A stretch of DNA of 64,000 nt from Asterella californica (lineage: Eukaryota > Streptophyta > Marchantiopsida > Marchantiales > Aytoniaceae): positions 21,561,001 through 21,625,000 of the forward strand of contig JAYKYS010000008.1 in assembly GCA_036924285.1 (NCBI GenBank). Direction: 5' to 3'. The notes under the pieces were generated by a model that saw only the letters and a list, made by a program, of their open reading frames with translations, was not told the DNA's origin and made no database searches. This document shows positions 1 to 9,964 of the stretch, piece by piece (position 1 is the first letter of the stretch; each line of letters begins with the position of its first letter). The position numbers were made by a program, and so were the translations under genes.

Positions 1-975
1 GTCTTGTGAGAAAGACAAAGAGGCAGGCAAATAGAGAGGGTACCAAGAGAAACATTGCAGGATAGAAACATTGCAGGATTATGTATCATGTTTGGAGAAG
101 AGCAGTGGTCAAGACAGAGCCACGTATCAGAAAGGTGTGACTGAGCAAGAGTTTGGGATGGAGGAGAGAGCGAGTATTCCACATACGAGCGAGGAGGAGC
201 GGCGAGGGAGAGGGAAATGGTTGGACGAGGAGATCACTAGTTAGTTTGACTAGAAGAGAAGTTTGAAACAAAAGAGAGTAAAAGAAACCAAGATCATCCT
301 GACCGAGAAGCACAAACGTCCGTCAATCCACTAAAGGTATTTTATGGTTGCCTTGACTATCCCGGTCCATAAGGAATGTCAGAAAATGCGGTTAAAGAGC
401 CAAAGTTGAAAACGACGGAAGAGAGAAGTGACCAAAAAGAATATGGCCATACCTTCAAAATGAATTGCAGAATTATCACTCGAGTTGGAATAAAAAATAC
501 GAGGAGAAGAAGATATCTAGTTGTCGATGAATTTTCTGAGTGCAGAACCGTCATCTGTCCGCATGCTGAATCTCAAAGCCTACCAAGATACCTAGGTCTA
601 GAACCATAGTGTATCTGCTTTGAAAAGCGAAAGGTAGTCATCGAAACCAAGTCGGAGAAGTTTGATATCTATCGGTGATAACCACCTTTGATTTATCCAT
701 GTTGACTTTACCACCGGAGGCCGATTGATAAATGACGAGGAGTCCAGAGAGGACACTAAAGCAAATTTCGTACAACAAGAGAAAGATTGATGTATCGTCC
801 GAATGACAATTATTTTTTCAACGGTTCTCTGTGTCCCGATCCTAGGTTGCGAATATCCTCATTCACAATTCACAATTGTATTCTGCAAAAAGAGGAAGAA
901 CGAGACAGACGTCAATGCGAAGAGAAATGGCGCCAAGGGCACCCTTGACGGACGTCTCTTGTAAGGTAAATGGAG
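1..975. other. Non-coding flank, no gene recognised
   Basis: This stretch is purine-rich at first and shows only short open frames without recognisable domains. It ends at the 3-bp sequence TTC that precedes the inverted repeat of the PIF/Harbinger transposon. I see no promoter, RNA gene or repeat boundary that I can support. Confidence 0.5.
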
Positions 976-978
976 TTC

Positions 979-1011
979 GGCCGTAACCGCACCCACATTA
1001 ACTAAGCCGGT
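979..1011. repeat. Left terminal inverted repeat of PIF/Harbinger element
   Basis: The 33 bases are the exact reverse complement of 4973-5005. The outer end begins GGCCGTAACC, and TTC lies just outside it. Transposase normally binds such repeats to excise the element. Confidence 0.88.
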
Positions 1012-1558
1012 AATCTGAGATTAGCGCGATAATCATATTTACCCCGAGACTATTTTGACGGGTGCGCGAATCTAGGTTTGTGTACTTGAAAAAACCACTG
1101 TCACTGCACCCGACAGTCGTCTCTAACAGAGCACTTTAACAGAGCACTATTATCGATGTAATAAACATTTAGACGATAGACTGCCTCGATGCCTGCAACA
1201 TGCATACAACGTGGATTGCCATGCAAACTTTGGTGAATTTGTGAATGCGCGAGACGGGTTCGCCAGGGAGTTTAGTGATCTCGCACGAGGGTCAATATCG
1301 ACCCAACGTCTACTGTTATACAGGGAGGGAATAAGGTGCAAGTAATGTGGCCAGTAAGGTGAACTCGACCATCGAGCTCCAAATCTTTGTGTGGGAATAC
1401 CGATTGACACATTCCTTGTGACACCACGGGGATAGTTCGGTAAAAATACGGCATCAATGGAGAGGATGATGGAAACTGTGTCGTGGAAACCTGTACTATC
1501 GTCCTCTCTCCCTGTTTCGAAGGGTTTAAGATCAGAAAAAGATAAAAAGCATTTTAAA

Positions 1559-1690
1559 GGTAACCAGGTCGTAAGCATTAGAGCTCGTAAAGGTAAACAG
1601 CATTTGAAGGTAACCAGCTCGTAAGCATTAGAGCTCGTAAAGATAAACAACATTTTGAGGTAACCAGCTCGTAGTTCGTAAAGGTCCACA
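1559..1690. repeat. 50-bp tandem repeat at transposase C-terminus
   Basis: The motif GGTAACCAG(C/G)TCGTA recurs at 1559, 1609 and 1659, a 50-bp period with nearly three copies. The transposase frame reads into this array and stops at 1578, so its normal C-terminal part appears to have been lost or displaced. Confidence 0.75.
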
Positions 1691-2375
1691 GGGCTGAGGT
1701 TCTCAGAACTCGTGAGTCGTGGTTCGACCCTGCCCGGCCGCAACTCACATCAAGAAAACGTCCTTCTGTGTCGCACACACATTGCAACACTAAGCTATGG
1801 TACTGTTTTCTGTTGTAATATTCTCCAAGAAGCTCTCTGACTGGCGGGGCTCTGATTTTAATATGTGAGCCATCTATGACACCTTGACAATTTGGAAGAC
1901 AGGCTTTCTTAAGAAAACCCTGAGACACTTGTTCCATAGCAGATCCAATAGGCCATTGGATAAACTGAGGACCAAGGACTCCATTCACAGCAGACACAAC
2001 ATCTGTAAAAACTTCTTGAGAGGTGCTCTCTCCTATACCAAACCTTTCGCCCACCTGAAAATGAGTCATGCCTGAGGTCAGTGTGAGTAATGCTGCCCCA
2101 ACTCGAACCTCGGCGGGGACTGCTTTCCGATAATGAGTATCTACTTTTGACACATGTGGCCCAAGTAGAGCAACAAGCTGAAGAAACAATGCCTTAGACA
2201 TTCGAAGAGTTCTAATCCATCGATCTTCTTCATAACTCTTCATGAGATAGTAGTCAAACCATATTAAAGATCTTGGCTTCACCCACCATGTATAATGTTC
2301 AGTTTGCTCGAGATGCTGAACGATAAGTTGTTGTGCCATGAAGACAACTCGCGTGACAGAGTCATGCACGGCCAT
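1578..2375 (-). pseudogene. PIF/Harbinger DDE transposase, C-terminally damaged
   Basis: The open frame extends from 3257 to 1578, but the transposase-like part begins near a methionine at 2375 (MAVHDSVTR). It shows the Harbinger nuclease fold region: a first aspartate in GVIDGSHIKI and a second in AGSNHDSRVLR, with the usual tyrosine- and histidine-containing spacer (YNRKQYHSLVLQ) between them. The expected third acidic residue (family pattern near ERAFG) is not visible in any frame downstream. The frame instead runs into a 50-bp tandem repeat and stops. Upstream of 2375 the frame is filled by a 126-bp repeat, so the true start may lie here or upstream exons may be spliced. DDE_Tnp_4-type assignment is firm; activity is doubtful. 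Confidence 0.82.
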
Positions 2376-2550
2376 AATATCAAACCACGATTCTGAGACA
2401 TCATCCTCTTCCTCTTCTACTCTCACCCACTCCACCACAATTTCTGTAACGAGCACAACCGCTGTAGTCACAACCACCAAGATAGCCTTCCTATCTGCAG
2501 AAGAAGACAACAGTTCGAAATGTTTCTCAGTAGACAAGTCGAATTTAAAA

Positions 2551-3180
2551 CAGTAAGCAAGTGAAACTATAAACATGGACTCTGACCTGAAACATGATAG
2601 ATTGTTATTCTGAGCTGGAACAAGCAAACAACTCAGCTGTTCGAATCGAAACTCAGTAGACAACTCGAATTCCAAACAGTAAGCAAGTGAAACTATAAAC
2701 ATGGACTCTAACCTGAAACATGATAGATTGTTATTCTGAGCTGGAACAAGCAAACAACTCAGCTGTTCGAATCGAAACTCAGTAGACAACTCGAATTCCA
2801 AACAGTAAGCAAGTGAAACTATAAACATGAACTCTGACCTGAAACATGATAGATTGTTATTCTGAGCTGGAACAAGCAAACAACTCAGCTGTTCGAATCG
2901 AAACTCAGTAGACAACTCGAATTCCAAACAGTAAGCAAGTGAAACTATAAACATGAACTCTGACCTGAAACATGATAGATTGTTATTCTGAGCTGGAACA
3001 AGCAAACAACTCAGCTGTTCGAATCGAAACTCAGTAGACAACTCGAATTCCAAACAGTAAGCAAGTGAAACTATAAACATGAACTCTGACCTGAAACATG
3101 ATAGATTGTTATTCTGAGCTGGAACAAGCAAACAACTCAGCTGTTCCAAATGAAACTCAATAGACAACTCGAATTTCAAA
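2551..3180 (-). repeat. 126-bp tandem array, about five copies, open in frame
   Basis: Five near-identical units of 126 bp keep one minus-strand frame open, encoding a 42-residue repeat containing the segments FELSTEFRFEQLSCLLVPAQ and NNNLSCFRSEFMFIVSLAYC. The outer units are more diverged than the middle ones. The array lies between the Myb-like ORF1 and the transposase. It may be an expanded intron or spacer that happens to stay open because 126 is divisible by three, or a real extension of the transposase. Confidence 0.9.
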
Positions 3181-3313
3181 ACACATCTGAAATGGGCTTC
3201 CTTACACAACATCATACATAAAAATGGCTGATAGTTCGAAATGGAGAAACTGTACAAACTTCATGTTCTGAGTGTAGATACCGATTCGAACCAGTTTCAC
3301 CATTATGAACTCT

Positions 3314-4096
3314 TCAGTTTTTGGTCAAGGCGCTGCCAATGTGAGCCAATGCCCTTGCCATCTTATCTAACACACTAACAATTTGGTTGGATCGAACGTT
3401 AGCCCCTTCTTGTTTGCTCTTCTCTTGCTGGAGTTTCGGAGCTTCTAGTTCTCTGTACAAACTCAACTTCTCTCTATCAATTTCAAGTTTTTGTTTCTCT
3501 ACCTCAACTATGGAGCTAGAAAAGCACGTGAGAGTTTGGTTCAGAGCAGAAGCACTGCGGCTCATTTCACGCTTCCGTTTTCCTGAGTTATGATGGCTGG
3601 ACTCCTCGACATCTATATCTGTGGAATTCCTTACTTCAGAATCCGGTTGAGGACCGGGTTGAGGACCTGGTTGAACATCATCACTATCTGGACCTGCAGG
3701 ACCATTACTCGGAGTGAGAAATTCGGCCATGCACGGCGGGGTTGTGCCAGGTCGAAGATCATACCAACAGTCAATGAGCGGATAGTGGTGCAATGGATAA
3801 TTCAAAGGGAGTTTCTTCTCTTCACGTTCCTGCCGACTCAACGAGGTGTAGGGGGCATTTCCAGAGACCTTGTTGTGATCTCGAATTTTTCTGTACCCGG
3901 TTATCACTATCTCCCACTTATTCTTTATAACAGTTATGTCCGTGATAACCACTTCTTTAGCACGAAAGAACGACTGAACCTGCTGAAGCTTGCTCACCGC
4001 CGTTATCATCTTCTTCAGACCTGAACTCCTATTCTGCTCCTCATGCTCTAATCGCTTCGCCTCAATCAGGTGCAGCACTTGCCAATCTTGCCACAC
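3314..4096 (-). CDS. PIF/Harbinger ORF1, Myb/SANT-like DNA-binding protein
   Basis: The 260-codon frame begins with a trihelix/SANT-like domain (about residues 1-95): a tryptophan-rich start WQDWQVLHLIEAKRLE, a KNKWEIVITGYRKIRDHNK segment, and the SGNAPYTSLSRQER-type tail typical of PIF ORF1 proteins. A proline-, serine- and acidic-rich linker follows (residues 115-165), then a charged coiled-coil of about 50 residues (EVEKQKLEIDREKLSLYREL) that could mediate dimerisation or contact the transposase. In this family ORF1 helps bind the terminal repeats and import the transposase. The first codon is GTG and a stop lies just upstream, so the true start is probably in an upstream exon; the sequence before it (TTGTCAAAAGTAG) could be a splice acceptor. 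Confidence 0.75.
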   Translation of the reverse strand: MWQDWQVLHLIEAKRLEHEEQNRSSGLKKMITAVSKLQQVQSFFRAKEVVITDITVIKNKWEIVITGYRKIRDHNKVSGNAPYTSLSRQEREEKKLPLNYPLHHYPLIDCWYDLRPGTTPPCMAEFLTPSNGPAGPDSDDVQPGPQPGPQPDSEVRNSTDIDVEESSHHNSGKRKREMSRSASALNQTLTCFSSSIVEVEKQKLEIDREKLSLYRELEAPKLQQEKSKQEGANVRSNQIVSVLDKMARALAHIGSALTKN

Positions 4097-4972
4097 AAAC
4101 CTACTCTACTTTTGACAATTACCTGGCAGCGGCGAGCTTGGCTGAGAGGTATCATTGACCTCAGAAATAGGGATGGAATGCAATCGAACATTATTGCTTC
4201 CAACTGGTATCCGTGACACTCTTTCATCTTGTACTGCCTCCTCAGCTCCAACAACGTCGTCGAGAGGACTTCCCATGATTTCATGAAGATTCGAAGGTGG
4301 TGCATATACTCCATCATTGTGTGCAGCAGCCTGAAAACGAAATGGCAGCTCATGTCGAATCTGACTGTCGGGACTCAGAACTGTCCCATTCGAATCATCG
4401 AGCTGTGTCTCTCCAGGCACCGGAGGCTCATCTGCAACGAGATCAAACAGTTGTAAAACCCTTCGTCTCAAAGCCATTTGCACTCTCCACTTTACAATAC
4501 TCGAAAATGAAAATAACGTTACGACACTGTAAATTACGGCCGAAACTGCAAAGGCTGGAGAGGCTTCACACAACGCTAGCAACTGAACCGCAATATTCTT
4601 CATTTCTCTCTTCTGATACACACAGCGAAATGCTTCTCTTACCGCGAATGCTCAGCTCTGGTGACTCGGACATTTCCTGCTCCATTTCTGCACATGTGGA
4701 CACCGAATTGCTCGAGGAGCTACTGCCTTCCCGCTCCATCGCAGCACAGTCTAGAATTCGTGTTAAATTCACATGTGCGGGGAGGGACCAGCACTGGTGC
4801 GAAAGGACGAAAATTTGTGCCTTCACCCAGACCCCACCCTTTTCGAGCCTGTCTCGCAAACGGTGAATTAAGCGTACGGACCGGCTTCCTGCGGCTGCGG
4901 AGACTAAAACCGAGTACTGTGTGGTGAACACGTCTATCTCCAACCGTAACCGTTACACGCTTCTGGCGAAAA

Positions 4973-5005
4973 ACCGGCTTAGTTAATGTGGGTGCGGTTA
5001 CGGCC
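4973..5005. repeat. Right terminal inverted repeat of PIF/Harbinger element
   Basis: This is the perfect reverse complement of the left repeat at 979-1011 and is followed by TTC at 5006-5008, the presumed target duplication. Confidence 0.88.
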
Positions 5006-5008
5006 TTC

Positions 5009-8000
5009 GTAAGAGAACCATTAACTAGGATGCGAGCCGTTAAAGCTGGGAGTAGGTTGACAAAGGCATGGCCAAATCCAAAGGCATACATAGGTCAGAT
5101 TGTCAAAGCAGCATAGCGGACAGTCAGGACGAAAGGGTGGTGTGCCTCACAACACGCGAGGACTAGTCTCTCCAGAGTAGAAGCCACATATTTGCTCCCA
5201 AGTGATAATCTGCATACGCTGGGAGTGGAAAAACACCTCAACGTAGATGAAACACATAATAACCAAGCACGAAGCAAAGGAGGTAAACAAAAACAAGCAA
5301 AGCCTAAGCCAAATCAACGGAAAGAAAGCGAAGAGCAAAAAGAAACGAAGAAATGATACTGAGAGCGGCGAAGATAGCAAGGAAGTGCAACGAGGAGAAG
5401 AGAGCAAGCAGTCGAGGCGCAGTTACGAAAGCAATGGCTAATCCCAAAAGCAACGAGGCAGTCACCGCAAACCAGAGGGCTTAGCAGAGGTCCAGAACCC
5501 TAATCAGACGACGCTGGGGAGGCCGCAGAGAAGGGCGGGGCTACAGAGACCGTGAATAGCGTAGCAGCGGAGCTGGTGGAGGAGAAACCACTTGAATACG
5601 TCATCGTCCAACTTTTTACATTTAGTTTCGTCCTCTTCCCACCAAAATATCTTCACCAACAATAGAAAAAGAAGTTTCTTTGCATCACTCTCCTTTTGCT
5701 TCGACTACCCGTCAAAACACAGAATTTTTTCTCTTTTTTCTTTGCTTGTACTATTCCGCTCTTACCTTACGCAACAGCTTGGGCTGCATATTCTTACGCA
5801 ACTCGCTCTTGCAGCGCAACAATCATTTGTCATCATACTCGTATCATCACCTCACCTCACGCTTCTTGCTTCTGTAGTGGGTCGGCGGCGTTTCTCAAAA
5901 CCCTGGAGCTCCATGTCCAGAAGGGCAGCATCGGGTCATATCAAGCTGAAAAGTGAAAAGCTTTGGATTTCGGTATTGACTCGCTGCGCCTCCTCTACGT
6001 CTTTCAAGTCGTGATCTTCGTCGTTAGTTCTGGAAATCATATCTTAAAATGAGACAGTGATCTGTCACTACATGCATGGAATGGCATCGAAGTTGATAAG
6101 TCTGGAATTTCAAGAATATGAAATCCCCCAAACATTCTAAGTACATCTCTGGAAGAAGTAAGTGCTGATGTATTCGTCCTTAGTGTGGAACTGTAAACCA
6201 CATCCGCCGTAGCTAACGACGAAGTTGTCAACTGACGGATGTTGTCCAAGTGCTTTAATTTGCTGCTTACGGTTCACCTATCGGCGAGCGATGTAATCAC
6301 CTGCGCATCTTTCACTTTCCCTTCGTCCACTAAGCTGTCAAAGGGTTTGTTGAGTGGTTGGTACTGTGCTCGTTCTCATGTGTAATCGACTCCCGTGTGT
6401 AGAAGGGTGCAGAGACCAAAGCTTTGATGCTGTCGAAGATATCTCGTGATAAGTAATTCTATTTCGGTAATTCTGGTTGTAGGTTGTAAAGCACTGCTTG
6501 CACACTTGAGATTTCTAGAATAGAATCGTCTGCCTCACTTTTCTGCGGGATACAGATTTTATATAGTGTATAAGAATTTGACTCTGAACTCAAATCAAGA
6601 TGTTACTTGTTGTCTAGAGTACGGAGGAACAGTTACATCATTGCTAGTGGGATTGTCGTCTAGGGTCGGTAGAATTTTCGCGAGGTCAGACTAAACCTTG
6701 AACATTTTTCGGTTGTTTCCACATCTCTTCTGCTTTTCTGTCTACTCGAATATGGATATGCCATTATTATGCAGTCTATGGTTCTAACATGCTATCTGAC
6801 GCATGAACCAATCATTTCATCCAGGAAAGGTGGAATGAGATTCTAAAACTAATCTCTACAATGTGCACCCTTGGCAGGCTGTTTTCTTCTTCTTGGCAGG
6901 TAACATACATTCCAATTTTCTAGATTACTAGAGACGAGTACACCAGAGGTCTACTGTGAGTGGTCACCTGTTTTTTGTGTAACTGTTTTTAGGCCTCTTT
7001 CGCTAGCTGTGGGGCTTTCTGCAGCCGAACGCTTCTGCCCTTCAGAGGCAAGAGGACTTGACCCCACAAGCTTAAGCGAGTGGTCACCTGTTAAGCTCAA
7101 TCATCTGATCCTTACTACGTGTATTTAGTTAGTATTTCTTCTTCCATGTTTACACGGAAGAAGAAGATGACATTTTTTGTCTTAGAACTACAGTACCTTG
7201 AGTTCATTGTACCTGTCGGATCTGACAATATGTGAATCTCTGGACCTCGAGGGAAGTTCTTCGTCTGACGTCAACACAAGATTTTGTGATGACGAGTGAC
7301 TCAAGAGTACTGGATCGTCACAAACTCAATTGACATCCTGCTCGAGGCCTATGCTAGGAAACCGGCGATTTCTTTCCGGGCAGCCTTGAGCTCTGCTCGA
7401 ACAGGTGGTCCAGCGGCCTTGCCGGCGGGACATGCAGGTGATTGCCATGCTTTCTGAACTGAATAGGAAAACCATCGGAACTAATAAAGAATGAGAAATT
7501 TGTGAAAGCTAGCGCTTTATAAATACAGTTCAGCGGAGGTAACTGAATTACTCTCTGATCATGTAACATTCTTTAAGTCTAACTTTAACATAGAAGCCTC
7601 AACACACCAAAATAAATGACCTGTTGATCATGACAAGAGGTGGCTTTCCTTGATCTCGAGCTTAAACTTCTCTGATCGATAGATAATGGAGTCAGCTTAC
7701 GTCCCTCCTTCAGGAAAAGAAAAGAAAAAGCGAAGATGCGTCGGTTTCTTCACTAATTCAGCAGAGGTTACGTACAACGCCATGAGAGAAGGCTCTTCCT
7801 GCCGTGACACCCCTGCCGTATGGATTCAGCTCTTGGCCTAGCTGGTCTGCTTGATCAACTATGTTCTGTCTGTCTATTATGCGCGGGACTAGGGCAGGGT
7901 TGGCTGGACGGAGACTCAGTTGCAACGGCCTGGATCCTCATGCACCGTGAAAAGCTGAGTTAAGTTATAGCCACAACGATCTCCTTATGAAGCTATGTAG

Positions 8001-8714
8001 TAACTGTTGTGTTTGTGTCCACTGCAAGCTCTAATCTATTTAAATCTGTTTTGTACTCACTCTCTTACTGTAACATGGTTGGATGTCTGTATCAGCGGAT
8101 GGACAACAGTTATTGAAGATGCAACTGAAAGTGATGGAGCTTGCTGACTTAGCTACCTAGCTAGCAAGAACCATTCTGACTTTCTTAAAGTTTCTCGACT
8201 TATATACCACTGGTGTCATGACTCATGAACTGACAAGTTTTCGAGGTGCATGACAAGCTTAAGCTGAAAGTCAACCAGATGGAGTAAGTTTGGAGAATTT
8301 TATTTTTTTACTGTACTATTTTAAATGTCAAAGCGACAGTACGCCCAAGAACGTTTTTCCAAATCACCACGATTACTGAAATACCATTACCTCAGACTGA
8401 TGTAGGGAGAGTATAAGGCTGGATTCATATGACTTCTCTCCAGCACGTTTAGTTACTTCAGTACATATGCATGCTGGATGAACTCCTGGGAACTTTTGCT
8501 CGCTTATTGTTATCAGAAAAATATATATGTTTTAAATAAAAATTTATATTAAATAGATATAAATAGTTAAAATATTTTATAAAATTTATTTGTTAATCTA
8601 TGTCTGAAAACACCGGGAGAACAAAAAATAAACCATAAGTCTTGACTCGACTGCCGTGCTTCAGAAGATACAAGTCAGAGAAACTATACTCAATATCACA
8701 TTAATTTATGCAGA
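5009..8714. other. Intergenic or degraded sequence, no gene recognised
   Basis: Open frames here are short and lack recognisable domains. The 5.2-5.6 kb part is purine-rich and produces spurious low-complexity frames. A 15-bp direct repeat flanks 105 bp at 6958-7092. Nothing else can be supported as a gene, promoter or RNA. Confidence 0.5.
6958..7092. repeat. 15-bp direct repeats flanking a 105-bp segment
   Basis: GAGTGGTCACCTGTT occurs at 6958-6972 and again at 7078-7092. The 105 bp between them contain imperfect inverted sequences (AGCTGTGGGG near the left, CCCCACAAGCT near the right). This could be a small non-autonomous insertion with a long target duplication, or a simple duplication. 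Confidence 0.45.
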
Positions 8715-8890
8715 GTTTAATTTAATACCTAACCCTTCTTGCCGGAGGGATTAAGTATTAAATTAAACGCCTGGATATTTACCTCCTCTATCTTTCGAAC
8801 GAGGAGGTGAATATGCCAGTGCTTCATGGAATTACTTCAGTCCATATATATCTATTTGCCTCCTCTATCTTTCAATGGAGGAGGTGAATA
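8715..8890. repeat. Cluster of three inverted-repeat hairpins
   Basis: Arms at 8715-8736 and 8746-8768 pair over about 22 bp with one mismatch and one gap. Arms 8770-8788 and 8801-8819 (CCTGGATATTTACCTCCTC and its near complement) form a second hairpin. Arms 8853-8865 and 8878-8890 form a third with the same CCTCCTC core and a similar loop. The second and third units also share downstream sequence (ATGGA(A/G)TTACTTCAGTCCATATATA), so one arose by tandem duplication. Confidence 0.75.
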
Positions 8891-8930
8891 TGCAGGTGCT
8901 CCATGGAGTTACTTCAGTCCATATATACCT

Positions 8931-9425
8931 CCAGTAAACTCTGTTAATGAACAATCAATGTTACTGATGTTTCAACAACTGATGTTGAAGAATTTGACAA
9001 TAAGTCCTTAGCAAAACCAGTTTGCTAAGTTACCATATTACACATGAATTCCCCCCCCCCTAAACTAGTAGCCCTCATCAGTTCCCAATCCAACACCAGT
9101 ACAGATTTTCCTTTCATATCGATATTTGAGTATTGTACCTCGCTTAAGTCGGAAGCCTACAATTATAACGAGGTTTTGGTATGATATTATAATTAAACAT
9201 CGCGCTACGCTGGCAATAACACTTTATGCTAAGTTATGCATTTGAGAATCATGTTAATTATTATATGTTACATTAGAAGCAAAACCCTCCCGCTTGTACA
9301 AGATCACCCAAAATATCTAATATCTTGTTTTCCATAGGAAGAAATATCTGCAATGAATTCAAGAACACACCAACTGCACTCCCATAACGCATTTGCAAGT
9401 GCAAACAGTGTTTCATTCATCAAGT
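8931..9425. other. Non-coding spacer with C10 run
   Basis: An AT-rich spacer containing a ten-cytosine homopolymer at 9051-9060. No gene or repeat boundary is visible until the family R element starts at 9426. Confidence 0.5.
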
Positions 9426-9521
9426 TATCGTGTTAGATTTTGCGTGAAGTATGTCCAGGAAAATGCGAGGTTCATGGCTATGGAGATGTAGTACGATGAA
9501 TTCGAAGTCGAACCGACTCCA

Positions 9522-9719
9522 GTGAGAGATGTACAACTGGAGAAGTTTGTCGACGAAGTGGCGGCCGAAGATGCAGTAGCAGAAGAAGCTGTAACGCAGA
9601 CAACGACCACAGCAGAGACAGTAACTGAGAAGGCACCTAAGTTCGTGAACCTGACGGAAGAACAAGAGGATGTCACCGAAGTACTCGTACTTGTCAGACG
9701 CAGTGGACGAAAAAAATGA
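9522..9719 (+). CDS. Small acidic ORF inside family R copy, doubtful gene
   Basis: A 65-codon frame encodes an acidic, threonine-rich peptide ending in VRRSGRKK. The segment is absent from the paired family R copy (9965-11985), so it is a copy-specific insertion. An [L/R]RSGR tail also occurs in degraded coding sequence near 15.27 kb, which suggests a remnant of a retroelement protein. No domain is recognised, and the start codon is TTG-like or uncertain. Confidence 0.25.
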   Translation: MRDVQLEKFVDEVAAEDAVAEEAVTQTTTTAETVTEKAPKFVNLTEEQEDVTEVLVLVRRSGRKK

Positions 9720-9964
9720 GCGTCGCAATATATACCAACTCCCAATGTATATACACTGCCGATTCTTTTTCTTTAACGTAAAACTGATAAACAGACCAAA
9801 GTGATCTATAATCTGCTTCAAAACCTCCTAAAAACAAGTTCATGAATCTCAACCTAGACCCAAAACTATCGAGCGTAGCTCAAAGCAAGAGAAACATCTC
9901 TTTGCTAACAAAAAGAGCTGCACCAGTATCACGATTCAAACCCAAGTCCAAACAACATTCACGT

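Larger units (their letters stand above)
979..5005 (-). mobile_element. PIF/Harbinger DNA transposon, two-ORF, decayed
   Basis: A perfect 33-bp inverted repeat bounds this element: 979-1011 and 4973-5005, with outer ends starting GGCCGTAACCGCACCC. The trinucleotide TTC flanks both sides (976-978, 5006-5008). PIF/Harbinger elements make 3-bp duplications, usually TWA, so TTC is non-canonical. Inside, on the minus strand, lie a Myb/SANT-like ORF1 (3314-4096) and a DDE transposase ORF2 (within 1578-3257), the usual pair for autonomous members. The 4.0-kb length fits the family. A 126-bp array sits between the ORFs and a 50-bp array lies at the transposase C-terminus; the third catalytic residue could not be found. 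Mobility is therefore unlikely, although ends and both ORFs are still readable. Confidence 0.88.

Noticed and set aside
2551..3180. 42-residue repeat protein as an independent gene
   Set aside because: Strand, frame and position make it part of the transposon; the period divisible by three is enough to keep it open.
5592..6014. 140-codon plus-strand frame as a gene
   Set aside because: Serine/phenylalanine-rich low-complexity translation in pyrimidine-rich sequence, with overlapping frames of equal quality.
9051..9060. C10 run as a functional site
   Set aside because: A simple homopolymer with no associated feature.
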